Shown piece after piece: positions 1-6,953 of a DNA stretch of 14,724 nucleotides (position 1 is its first letter; every line of letters starts with the position of its first letter). Origin of the DNA: CAYNFH01 sp964396385 (GTDB taxonomy: Bacteria; Armatimonadota; Chthonomonadetes; Chthonomonadales; CAJBBX01); contig CAYNFH010000167.1 in NCBI GenBank assembly GCA_964396385.1, positions 1 to 14,724 of the forward strand, in the 5' to 3' direction. The position numbers and the translations under genes were made by a program. The notes under the pieces are model-generated. The model was given only the letters and a program-made list of their open reading frames with translations, made no database searches and was not told the DNA's origin.

Positions 1-2
1 TC

Positions 3-101
3 CTCTACGGGCCGGGCGAGCTTCCGAATCGCGAGGCGAGTGACGCAGCCGCGCGCGCTCGCCAGCGGAGGCCCGGCGGCCACTCCGTCCCGGCCCTATG
101 A
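3..101 (+). CDS. possible 3' end of a protein gene (partial, unidentified)
   Basis: From base 3 one plus-strand frame is open to a TGA at 99-101. It would encode 32 residues beginning LYGPGELPNREASD and ending GGHSVPAL. About four fifths of its third codon positions are G or C, as in the real genes here, and the composition (Ala/Arg-rich linker, short polar tail) suits a protein C-terminus. Against it, the last codons overlap the 12-mer CCGTCCCGGCCC at 85-96, which recurs at 7720-7731 in a non-coding hairpin. A second plus-strand frame is also open here. No family is recognisable in so short a piece. It may be non-coding. Confidence 0.25.
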   Translation, partial: LYGPGELPNREASDAAARARQRRPGGHSVPAL

Positions 102-103
102 GA

Positions 104-163
104 GTCCGCGCAGGCGGACTTCGTGCCTTTGGTAGCCCGCGACTTCAGTCGCCGGGCAAGCTA
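104..163. repeat. composite palindromic repeat, copy 1
   Basis: Two hairpins lie in tandem. The first is GTCCGCGCAGGCGGAC at 104-119, with 6-bp arms and a GCAG loop. The second, at 133-163, has a GCGAC/GTCGC core around a TTCA loop and flanking pairs ending in TAGC/GCTA. Its outer end contains the stop codon of the secreted-protein gene (161-163). The same 16-mer followed by a TTCA-loop hairpin recurs at 684-744 on the other side of that gene. This looks like an interspersed REP-like element. It may also stabilise the 3' end of the minus-strand transcript, but there is no U-tract for a classical terminator. Confidence 0.7.
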
Positions 164-643
164 ATACTCCAGCAGCAGCAGGTCGTCCAGCTTGTTCACC
201 TTCGTCACTTTCACCGTCGCGATAAAGGTGGTCTGCCCGAGCAGGACCTTCAGCGTGCAGGTGTCCGCCGAGTCGCCTGGCTTGCGGTCGTGGAACGTCA
301 CCGACTTGAGCGGCCCGTACGCGCGCATGTTGGCCGAAAGCTCCTTCACCTTGGCGGGCGTGAGCCTCGTACGGGCGGCCGGCGTGAGGAGCGCCGGATC
401 CAGCTTGCCCGCGTAGATCTGCCCCAGCGCCTTCCGCGTGAGCAGCACCACCTGGCCGTCCTTACCGGCCGGCACAGGCTCTGAATCCGGGGTCGCCTTC
501 CTCACGCTGGCCTTCGCCTTCCCCGCCTTCTGGGCCGCGCGATGTTGGGCGCAGTGATGCCCCGAATCCGTCTGCGCCCCCGCGGCCACCACCGCCGTGC
601 CCGCCACGGCGGCGAGTACAAGAATCATATCGAGCTTGCCCAT
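161..643 (-). CDS. small secreted hypothetical protein
   Basis: This is a 160-residue protein of unknown function. Residues 1-23 form a Sec-type signal peptide: a short n-region with K3, hydrophobic core MILVLAAVAGTAVVAA and an AGA|Q cleavage site. After cleavage there is a His-rich patch (HHCAQH, residues 29-34), then a basic Ala/Lys linker to about residue 60. A compact C-terminal domain (about 63-160) alternates helix and strand, with LTPAKVKELSANMRAYG followed by beta segments ending LDDLLLLEY. That pattern resembles NTF2-like/DUF3887-type extracellular domains, but this is only an impression. Cysteines are C31 and C129. The ATG at 643 is supported by GGAG at 650-653 with a 6-nt spacer. 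The gene stands alone, divergent from the opp operon and bracketed by repeats. Confidence 0.8.
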   Translation of the reverse strand: MGKLDMILVLAAVAGTAVVAAGAQTDSGHHCAQHRAAQKAGKAKASVRKATPDSEPVPAGKDGQVVLLTRKALGQIYAGKLDPALLTPAARTRLTPAKVKELSANMRAYGPLKSVTFHDRKPGDSADTCTLKVLLGQTTFIATVKVTKVNKLDDLLLLEY

Positions 644-649
644 TCAATT

Positions 650-653
650 CTCC
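650..653 (-). promoter_or_regulatory. ribosome binding site of the secreted-protein gene
   Basis: GGAG read on the minus strand lies 6 nt before the ATG at 643-641. This fixes the start and is one of the few clear Shine-Dalgarno sites in the window. Confidence 0.6.
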
Positions 654-683
654 AGGTGGAGGACCGTAGCTTCCAGTTCCGGT

Positions 684-744
684 GTCCGCGCAGGCGGACA
701 CTAGGCCGTCAGGCCACCCAGCGCGGGGCTTCAGCCCCTGCGCT
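684..744. repeat. composite palindromic repeat, copy 2
   Basis: GTCCGCGCAGGCGGAC at 684-699 is identical to 104-119 and in the same orientation. It is followed by a hairpin at 720-744 with arms AGCGCGGGGC and GCCCCTGCGCT (one bulged base) around a TTCA loop. The architecture matches copy 1, but the second-hairpin sequence has diverged outside the loop. It lies in the intergenic region 644-902 between the divergent secreted-protein gene and the opp operon. I saw no convincing sigma-70 promoter in that region; TATACC at 831-836 lacks a matching -35. Confidence 0.7.
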
Positions 745-902
745 ATCGATGGTCCGACGGCCGTCCTGGTCCCGCCCACCGACTGCGGAACCTTGTCCAT
801 GCGCACATACCGGCATGTTCACTCTTGCTTTATACCTCCACGGCTGTCACGCGTCCTCCCGAGCGGGAGTTTACAGATTCAGGAACGAACTCGGGTCTAC
901 AC

Positions 903-1919
903 ATGCAGCATGAGAACCTGATCGAGGTCGCGGACCTTCGCAAGGAATTTCCCGCGCGGAGCGGCATGGCCGGCGGCCCGCGAGGCGTCACCCGCGCGGT
1001 GGACGGAATCTCCTTCAACATCCGCGCGGGGGAGACGCTGGGCCTGGTGGGCGAGTCCGGCAGCGGCAAGAGCACCACGGGCCGGCTGCTGCTCCGGCTC
1101 ATCGAGTCCACCGCGGGCGAGTGCCGCTTCGAGGGCCGCAATGTGTTCCGTCTGGACCGGCGGGAGATGCGCCGCCTCCGCCGCCGCATGCAGATCGTCT
1201 TCCAGGACCCCTACGGCGCATTCAATCCCCGCATGACCGTGACCGGCATCATCGGCGAGGGCCTGGAGCTGAAGGGCCTATCCGGCGGAACAGAGAGAGA
1301 CCGCGAGGTGGCGCGACTGCTGGAGATGGTGAGCCTTCCGCCCCAGGCCGCCCGCCGCTTTCCGCACGAGTTCTCCGGCGGCCAGCGTCAGCGCATCGGA
1401 ATCGCCAGAGCGCTGGCGGTCGAGCCCCGCTTTCTGGTGGCCGACGAGCCGGTCTCCGCCCTGGACGTCTCCACCCAGGCGGAGGTGGTGAACCTGCTCC
1501 TGGAGCTCCAGCAGCGGCTGAGCCTCACCATGCTCTTCATTTCCCACGACCTGAGCGTGGTTCGCGTGGTATCAGATCGCATTGCCGTGATGTTCGCCGG
1601 CAAGGTGCTGGAGCTGGCGACCACCCGCGCACTCTTCGCCCATCCGCTCCAGCCCTACACGCGGGAGCTTCTGGATGCCATCCCCGCCCCGGACCCGGCG
1701 AAGGCCCGCCGCAACCCCGCGCCCAAGGATGTCCGGGCGGAATCCATTCCGCCTAGCGAGACTGGCTGTCCCTTCGCCGGTCGCTGCCCGCACACCATGG
1801 AGGTGTGCCATACCGTGATGCCGCCCCTGGTGGACTACGCGCCGCGCCTCGGCGAATCTGAGCCGCACCTCGCCGCCTGCCACTGGACCGACCAGCAGCT
1901 CCCTCCGGCAACTGAGTGA
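903..1919 (+). CDS. oppF: oligopeptide/dipeptide ABC importer ATP-binding protein (OppF/DppF type)
   Basis: This cytoplasmic ATPase powers a peptide-type importer. In the 338-residue product the Walker A is GESGSGKST (50-58), the Q-loop glutamine is Q101, the signature is FSGGQRQ (158-164), the Walker B is FLVADE (177-182) and the switch histidine is H215. The C-terminal oligopeptide-transporter extension is present. It carries four cysteines (C289, C295, C302, C326) in the CPFAGRCP...C...HLAAC arrangement, which in this family can bind an iron-sulfur cluster. The ATG at 903 is chosen because homologous sequence begins there (MQHENLIEV). An upstream TTG at 825 would add an unlikely 26-residue tail. 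Its TGA overlaps the GTG start of the binding-protein gene, so the two are probably translationally coupled. Length is normal for the family. Confidence 0.93.
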   Translation: MQHENLIEVADLRKEFPARSGMAGGPRGVTRAVDGISFNIRAGETLGLVGESGSGKSTTGRLLLRLIESTAGECRFEGRNVFRLDRREMRRLRRRMQIVFQDPYGAFNPRMTVTGIIGEGLELKGLSGGTERDREVARLLEMVSLPPQAARRFPHEFSGGQRQRIGIARALAVEPRFLVADEPVSALDVSTQAEVVNLLLELQQRLSLTMLFISHDLSVVRVVSDRIAVMFAGKVLELATTRALFAHPLQPYTRELLDAIPAPDPAKARRNPAPKDVRAESIPPSETGCPFAGRCPHTMEVCHTVMPPLVDYAPRLGESEPHLAACHWTDQQLPPATE

Positions 1920-3784
1920 GACAGAGAATAGAGTTGCATTCATTGCGCGCACACCGCTTGTCATTCCGACCGAAGGGAGGAATCCGGCAGATTTGTCCCA
2001 GAGCCAGATTCCTCGCTCTGCTCGGAATGACATGCCTAATCCCGAGTGCGATTACCGGCTGCGCCGTCCGCGAGCCGCGTGGGGCCGTCGTCGTAGAGAC
2101 CGCTCACGGAACCACTCCGCCGGCCTACTCTATCGGCCGCTACGGAGGCACCCTCACGGACGCCACCATCGCCGATCCCAAGACGTTCAATACCTGGCTG
2201 GCGGCGGAGACCTCCTCCACCGAGGCGCTCGCTCCGCTGTACGATGCCCTCAACATCCAGTCCGAGTACACCCTCCAGTGGGAGCCGGACCTGGCGGCCC
2301 TCCCGGAGGTCAGCAAGGACGGCCTCACCTACACCTACCGGCTCCGGCCAGGCCTCCGCTGGAGCGACGGCGTGTCGCTCACGGCCGATGACGTGATCTT
2401 CACCCTGGACGTGCTGTACGATCCTAAGATCGACACGCCGATGCGCGAGGGGATGATGATCGACGTCAACCAGCCCGACGGGAGCGTCAAGCGCGAGCAG
2501 TTCAAGTACGAGAAGCTGGACGACCGCACCATCCGTTTCATCCTGCCCACGCAGTGGGCGCCCGCGCTCTCCACCTTCTCCTTTCCCATCATGCCCAAGC
2601 ACAAGCTCGAGGCAGCCTACCGCGCGGGCCGGTTCAACTCCGCCTGGGCGGTCGATACGGATCCCAAAGAGCTCGTGAGCAGCGGCCCATGGGTCATCCA
2701 CGAGTACGCGGCGCGCCAGCGCATCGTCTATTGGCGCAACGCCCTCTACTGGAAGCACAACGCGCAGGACAAGCCGCTGCCGTACCTGGAGTCGTGGACT
2801 ACACTCATCGTGCCGGACATGAACATGACCACCCTCAAGTTCCGGGGCGGCGATACCGACGTGCTCGAGCCGATCCAGGCGGAAGCGTTTCCGATCATGC
2901 TGAAAGGGGAGGGGCAGGGAAACTACACCGTGTACGACCGCGGCCTGGCGTGGGGCTTCGAGTACCTCTGCTTCAATATGAACCCGCACTCCACGGTGGA
3001 TCCGGAAATGGTGAAGCTGTTCCAGGACGTGCGGTTCCGGCGCGCTGTCTCACACGCTATTAATCGCCCCCGCATCGCGGACGACATCTACCAGGGGCTG
3101 GCCCAGCCGCTCTACGGCCCCGTCTCTCCGGCCAACATCAACTTCTACGATCCGGACATTCCCAAATACCCGTACGATCCGGACAGGGCCCGGGCCATGC
3201 TGATGGAGATAGGCCTTAAGCCGGGCCCGAACGGGATTCTCCAGTATCACGGCAAGCCGGTGCGCTTCAACATCCTGACCAACGTGGAGAACCCGAACCG
3301 CGTGGGAATTGCCACTATCATCACGGAAGACCTGCGGCGCATCGGGCTGGACGCGCAGTTCACGCCCATCACCTTCAACGACCTGGTGCGCCGCCTGGAC
3401 TCCCCTCCGTTCGACTGGCAGGCCACCGTGCTCGGCTTCACCGGGAGTCCCGACCCCAATGATGGCGTGAACATCTGGCGGAGCAGCGGGCACGAGCACC
3501 AGTGGTGGCCGCAGCAGAAGAGGCCCGCCACACCCTGGGAGGCGCAGATGGACCGGCTGCTCGCCGATGGCGCGCATGAGTTGAACCCGGCTAAACGACG
3601 CGTGATCTACAACCGGTGGCAGGTGCTGGTGGCTCAGGAGCAGCCGTTCATCTTCACCGTCGAGCCGTTGGCGTACTCGGCCATCCGGAACCGCTTCGGC
3701 AACGTGAAGCCGTCTTCGTTCCATGCCGTGCGCTGGAACATGGAGCAGGTCTACGACCTGTCCGCGAGCAGACTCACACCATGA
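1916..3784 (+). CDS. oppA: extracellular solute-binding lipoprotein, family 5 (peptide-type ABC importer)
   Basis: This is the membrane-anchored substrate-binding protein of the importer. Family 5 (SBP_bac_5) signatures are clear: PLYDAL (107-112), EPDLAALPEVSKDGLTY (123-139), then LRPGLRWSDG and LTADDVIFTLD (144-165). C49 is a lipobox cysteine (ITG|C, 46-49), so the mature protein is a lipoprotein of about 574 residues, normal for the family. The GTG at 1916 overlaps the stop of the upstream ATPase gene; TTG codons at 1934, 1943 and 1958 are alternatives. The signal peptide is odd: residues 15-39, including the hydrophobic run RFLALLGMT, are encoded by a palindromic repeat (1959-2032). ATG 2027 (M38) would leave no charged n-region, so it is less likely. 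The substrate (peptide, oligosaccharide or other) cannot be told from sequence. The gene ends in an ATGA overlap with the next permease. Confidence 0.92.
   Translation: MRQRIELHSLRAHRLSFRPKGGIRQICPRARFLALLGMTCLIPSAITGCAVREPRGAVVVETAHGTTPPAYSIGRYGGTLTDATIADPKTFNTWLAAETSSTEALAPLYDALNIQSEYTLQWEPDLAALPEVSKDGLTYTYRLRPGLRWSDGVSLTADDVIFTLDVLYDPKIDTPMREGMMIDVNQPDGSVKREQFKYEKLDDRTIRFILPTQWAPALSTFSFPIMPKHKLEAAYRAGRFNSAWAVDTDPKELVSSGPWVIHEYAARQRIVYWRNALYWKHNAQDKPLPYLESWTTLIVPDMNMTTLKFRGGDTDVLEPIQAEAFPIMLKGEGQGNYTVYDRGLAWGFEYLCFNMNPHSTVDPEMVKLFQDVRFRRAVSHAINRPRIADDIYQGLAQPLYGPVSPANINFYDPDIPKYPYDPDRARAMLMEIGLKPGPNGILQYHGKPVRFNILTNVENPNRVGIATIITEDLRRIGLDAQFTPITFNDLVRRLDSPPFDWQATVLGFTGSPDPNDGVNIWRSSGHEHQWWPQQKRPATPWEAQMDRLLADGAHELNPAKRRVIYNRWQVLVAQEQPFIFTVEPLAYSAIRNRFGNVKPSSFHAVRWNMEQVYDLSASRLTP
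1959..2032. repeat. long imperfect palindromic repeat inside the oppA signal-peptide region
   Basis: The left arm (1959-1987, starting TGTCATTCCGACC) and right arm (2004-2032, ending CTCGGAATGACA) are reverse complements at 24 of 29 positions, with a 16-nt loop at 1988-2003. The arm consensus (GTCATTCCGA...GAGGAATC) is, to my knowledge, a widely dispersed palindrome that normally lies between genes in several bacterial phyla. Here it lies inside an open frame and its length does not break it. Confidence 0.85.
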
Positions 3785-4746
3785 TCCGTTTCATCATCCG
3801 CCGGCTGCTCCAGATGATCCCACTCCTTCTGGGGATCACGTTCATCTCGTTCGTCGTGATGAAGATGGCCCCCGGCGACTACCTCACTAAGATGCGCGGG
3901 AACCCGCAGGTCAACCCGGCCACGCTCGCGCGGCTCGCGCACAATTTCGGGCTGGACCGGCCCTGGTACGTGCAGTACGGGCTCTGGCTCAAGAACGCCG
4001 TCACCGGCAACTTCGGCTACTCCTTCGCCTACCACCTGCCGGTCTTCACGCTCATCGGCCAGTACGTCTTCGCCACCCTGCTCCTCGCGGTAGCTGCCCT
4101 GATAATCTCCTGGATCGCGGCGCTGCCGCTGGGCATCTTCGCGGCCACGCACAAGAACGGCACCGTCGACCGTCTGGCGGGGTTCCTTGCTTTCAGCTTC
4201 ATCTCCACGCCCACCTTCTTCGCCGCCCTGATGGCGCTGCTGCTCGCGGAGAAGACCGGCTGGCTGCCCGTGGGCGGCATGGAGAGCGGCGGCTACTCGT
4301 CCCTCTCCTTCGCGGGCAAGCTCAAGGACCTTGGTGCGCACCTCATCCTACCGGCGCTGGTCCTGGGCACCCAGAGCGTGGCCACCATAATGCGCCAGAT
4401 GCGGGGCAACCTGCTGGACGTGCTGGGGGAGAACTACATCCTGGCGGCCCGCGCACGCGGGCTGCCCGAGCGCACGGTGATCCTGAAGCACGCCGTGCGT
4501 AACGCCATCAACCCGCTCATCACCATCTTCGGATACCAGCTTTCCGGGCTGCTGGCCGGCGCCGCGCTCACGGAGACTGTGATGGGCTGGCCGGGGCTTG
4601 GCTATCTGCTGCTGGACGCCGTGCGCTCCCAGGACCTCTACGTGGCCATGGGCTCCTTTGTGATGGGCGGCGTGCTGCTCATCCTGGGCAACCTGGTGGC
4701 GGACATCCTGCTCGCCCTCACCGACCCAAGGATCAAATTGTCATGA
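3781..4746 (+). CDS. oppB: peptide-type ABC importer permease, OppB/DppB type
   Basis: This 321-residue inner-membrane permease forms half of the importer channel. An N-terminal TM (9-29) is followed by the conserved extracytoplasmic segment APGDYLTKM...LDRPWYVQYGLWL...GNFGYSF (30-82). A BPD_transp_1 domain with about five more TMs follows, near 97-121, 134-155, 186-202, 246-266 and 288-314. The EAA loop that contacts the ATPases is at 217-245 (ENYILAARARGLPE...INPLI). The start is the ATG in an ATGA overlap with the binding-protein stop. The upstream in-frame extension to 3616 is just an alternate frame of oppA. Length and features are typical. Confidence 0.93.
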   Translation: MIRFIIRRLLQMIPLLLGITFISFVVMKMAPGDYLTKMRGNPQVNPATLARLAHNFGLDRPWYVQYGLWLKNAVTGNFGYSFAYHLPVFTLIGQYVFATLLLAVAALIISWIAALPLGIFAATHKNGTVDRLAGFLAFSFISTPTFFAALMALLLAEKTGWLPVGGMESGGYSSLSFAGKLKDLGAHLILPALVLGTQSVATIMRQMRGNLLDVLGENYILAARARGLPERTVILKHAVRNAINPLITIFGYQLSGLLAGAALTETVMGWPGLGYLLLDAVRSQDLYVAMGSFVMGGVLLILGNLVADILLALTDPRIKLS

Positions 4747-4750
4747 AGAT

Positions 4751-4808
4751 GGACGGCAGACGGATGACGGGTGACGGACGGGATCCGTCGGTCGTCCGTC
4801 TTCCGTCC
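4751..4808. repeat. palindromic repeat filling the oppB-oppC gap
   Basis: An 18-nt left arm (4751-4768, GGACGGCAGACGGATGAC) is the near-exact reverse complement of the right arm (4791-4808, GTCGTCCGTCTTCCGTCC), with 16 of 18 pairs. A second, inner stem GACGGA/TCCGTC (4773-4778 and 4784-4789) continues the hairpin. It occupies most of the only large internal gap of the opp operon. It has no U-tract. A REP-like element is likely; in the mRNA it could alter stability or the relative expression of the two permeases. Confidence 0.75.
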
Positions 4809-4829
4809 ACCGTCAGAGCATTCTGATCT

Positions 4830-5975
4830 ATGCCTCCTGACCCCGCTATAACCGAAACCGAGGCCGAGTCTCGCGTCGCGCCGCAGTGGCTGACGGGGAG
4901 GGCGGCCGCGGTGGGCGCGGCGATCTCGCTGTCGCCCTCGCGCCTCGCCTGGCGTCGACTCAAGAAGAACCGGCTGGCCGTCATCGGGGGATGGGCGCTC
5001 GTCGTGCTGTATACGGTGGCGCTCTTCGCGCCGTTCATCGCGCCGTACGACTACGCATCCCAGGATCCGGAGGCGCCCTTCCGGCCCCCCATGCGGGTCC
5101 ACTTCACGCCCGGGCCGACGGTCTATCACACCACCTTCCACTTCGACCGCTATCACGACCGCGTCTTCGTGGAGGACCGAACACAGCCCATCCGGATCCG
5201 GCTCTTCGCGCAGGGGCCGCCCTACCGCCTGCTCTGGCTCATTCCCACCCGCATCCACCTGTTCGGCGGGTCCGGGGGAGGGCGGATCTATCTGCTCGGC
5301 ACGGATCAGTTCGGCCGGGACTACCTGAGCCGGCTCCTGCATGCCGCCCAGATATCGCTCAGCGTCGGTCTTATCGGCATCCTCATCACGTTTACCCTGG
5401 GCCTGATCGTGGGAGGCATTAGCGGCTTCTACGGAGGGGTCGTGGACAACCTCATCATGCGCTTCTGCGAGATCGTGATGAGCGTGCCGGACTTCTACCT
5501 TCTGCTCGCCCTCGCCGCCACTCTTCCGCCCACGCTGTCTCCCGGCGTGGCGTTCCTGCTGATCATCGCCATCCTATCCTTTGTGGGCTGGGCGGGCATG
5601 GCGCGCATCATCCGCGGCATGGTGCTCTCCGTGCGGGAGCGCGAGTACGTGGAAGCGGCACGGGCGCTGGGCGTGCCGGACTGGCGGATTATCGTGCGGC
5701 ACGTGCTGCCGGCCACCTTCACCTTCGCCATCGTGGCGGCCACGCTCTCCATCCCGGCCTACATCCTGGGGGAAGCCAGCCTCTCCTTCCTCGGGCTGGG
5801 GATCCGCGACCCCGTGCCGAGCTGGGGCAACATGCTCAGCGCGGCGCAGAACCTGACCACGCTGGAGGAGCGGCCCTGGATCCTCACGCCGGGGCTGCTG
5901 ATCTTTATCACCACGCTGGCCTTCAACTTCCTCGGCGACGGCCTCCGTGACGCCCTGGACCCGAAGTCGAGATAG
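4830..5975 (+). CDS. oppC: peptide-type ABC importer permease, OppC/DppC type
   Basis: This is the second channel subunit, 381 residues, longer than the usual ~300. An N-terminal cytoplasmic tail (1-50, with SRLAWRRLKKNRLA, the OppC N-terminal motif) precedes TM1 (51-71). An extracytoplasmic insertion of about 80 residues (75-155, rich in aromatic and charged residues) follows. Then comes the conserved LLGTDQFGRDYLSRLLHAAQISL (155-177) and the BPD_transp_1 core. The EAA loop is at 271-295 (REYVEAARALGVPDWR). The signature YILGEASLSFLGLG (311-324) and C-terminal FNFLGDGLRDALDP are intact. Such insertions are known in some OppC/YejE-like permeases. The ATG at 4830 has no strong Shine-Dalgarno. 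The gene is separated from oppB by an 83-bp palindrome-bearing gap and ends 3 nt before oppD. Confidence 0.92.
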   Translation: MPPDPAITETEAESRVAPQWLTGRAAAVGAAISLSPSRLAWRRLKKNRLAVIGGWALVVLYTVALFAPFIAPYDYASQDPEAPFRPPMRVHFTPGPTVYHTTFHFDRYHDRVFVEDRTQPIRIRLFAQGPPYRLLWLIPTRIHLFGGSGGGRIYLLGTDQFGRDYLSRLLHAAQISLSVGLIGILITFTLGLIVGGISGFYGGVVDNLIMRFCEIVMSVPDFYLLLALAATLPPTLSPGVAFLLIIAILSFVGWAGMARIIRGMVLSVREREYVEAARALGVPDWRIIVRHVLPATFTFAIVAATLSIPAYILGEASLSFLGLGIRDPVPSWGNMLSAAQNLTTLEERPWILTPGLLIFITTLAFNFLGDGLRDALDPKSR

Positions 5976-5978
5976 CCC

Positions 5979-6887
5979 ATGCCCGAGCCATTGCTCCAGG
6001 TCCAGGACCTCCGGACCCACTTCTTCACGGACGATGGCCTGGTGCAGGCCGTAGACGGCGTCTCCTTCGACCTGGCGCCTGCCGAGACGCTGGGCATCGT
6101 GGGGGAGTCGGGGAGCGGCAAGTCCGTTACGGCGCTGTCTGTCCTGCGGCTGGTGAGCCCGCCGGGCCGTATCGTGAGCGGAAGCGTAAGGCTTAAGGGG
6201 CGCGACCTGCTGGCTTTGACCGAGGGGCAGATGCGGGAGGTCCGGGGCAACGACATCTCCATGATCTTCCAGGAGCCCATGACCAGCCTGGACCCGCTCT
6301 ACACCGTGGGCAGCCCCATCCTGGAGGCGCTCTCGCTGCACCAGGGGCTCTCCGGAAGGGCGGCGCGGGAGGCGGCCATCCGGGCGCTGGCCGACGTGGG
6401 CATCCCGGAGCCAGACCGGCGGATTGACTCCTACCCGCACCAGATGAGCGGAGGGATGCGGCAGCGCGTGATGATCGCCGTCGCGCTGAGCTGCAACCCG
6501 GACGTCCTGATCGCGGATGAGCCGACCACGGCGCTGGACGTAACCATCCAGGCCCGGATCCTCGACCTCCTGAAGGAGCTGCGGACGCAGCGGTCCATGG
6601 CCATCCTGCTCATCACGCACAACATGGGGCTGGTGGCGGAGATGTGCGATCGGGTCATCGTCATGCACCGGGGCATCGTGGTGGAGGCTGCTCCGGTGGA
6701 AGCGATCTTCGCGCATCCAGCCCACTCCTACACGCAGGGTCTCCTCCGCTCCATGCCCACCCTGGAAAGCACGCTCAAGACGCCGCTCCCCACGCTGGAC
6801 TGGCGTCCCACCCCGGAGCAGGAGCAGGCCACCGCCCTCCGCGAAATCGCCCCCGGCCACTGGGTGTCGGAGTGGGTCATCGAATGA
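5979..6887 (+). CDS. oppD: peptide-type ABC importer ATP-binding protein, OppD/DppD type (short C-terminus)
   Basis: This is the partner ATPase to OppF, 302 residues. The Walker A is GESGSGKSV (42-50), Q-loop Q98 (IFQEPMTSLDP), signature MSGGMRQ (156-162), Walker B VLIADE (176-181) and switch H214. The C-terminal extension is short and keeps the end motif REIAPGHWVSEW (288-299). It lacks the cysteine cluster usual between the nucleotide-binding domain and that motif, so unlike OppF here it should not carry a metal cluster. The ATG at 5979 follows the oppC stop by 3 nt, which supports the start and operon membership. The function of an ATPase lacking the cluster should be intact, since all catalytic motifs are present. 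Confidence 0.92.
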   Translation: MPEPLLQVQDLRTHFFTDDGLVQAVDGVSFDLAPAETLGIVGESGSGKSVTALSVLRLVSPPGRIVSGSVRLKGRDLLALTEGQMREVRGNDISMIFQEPMTSLDPLYTVGSPILEALSLHQGLSGRAAREAAIRALADVGIPEPDRRIDSYPHQMSGGMRQRVMIAVALSCNPDVLIADEPTTALDVTIQARILDLLKELRTQRSMAILLITHNMGLVAEMCDRVIVMHRGIVVEAAPVEAIFAHPAHSYTQGLLRSMPTLESTLKTPLPTLDWRPTPEQEQATALREIAPGHWVSEWVIE

Positions 6888-6953
6888 CAGACTGAGCATG
6901 CGGCTCGGGACTATTTGAAGCCTGGGGTGTTCCGGCCGCGTCTCTCTGGCAAG

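Noticed and set aside
793..836. Sigma-70 promoter for the opp operon (TTGTCC with TATACC)
   Set aside because: The two hexamers are 32 bp apart, far from the 16-18 bp expected, and no better pair was found.
825..902. In-frame upstream extension of the OppF gene from a TTG
   Set aside because: The 26 extra residues look non-coding and family homology begins right at the ATG at 903.
2036..2989. Long minus-strand open frame opposite oppA
   Set aside because: It is the antisense shadow of a clear family 5 binding protein; its Val/Arg/Glu-rich product shows no recognisable domain.
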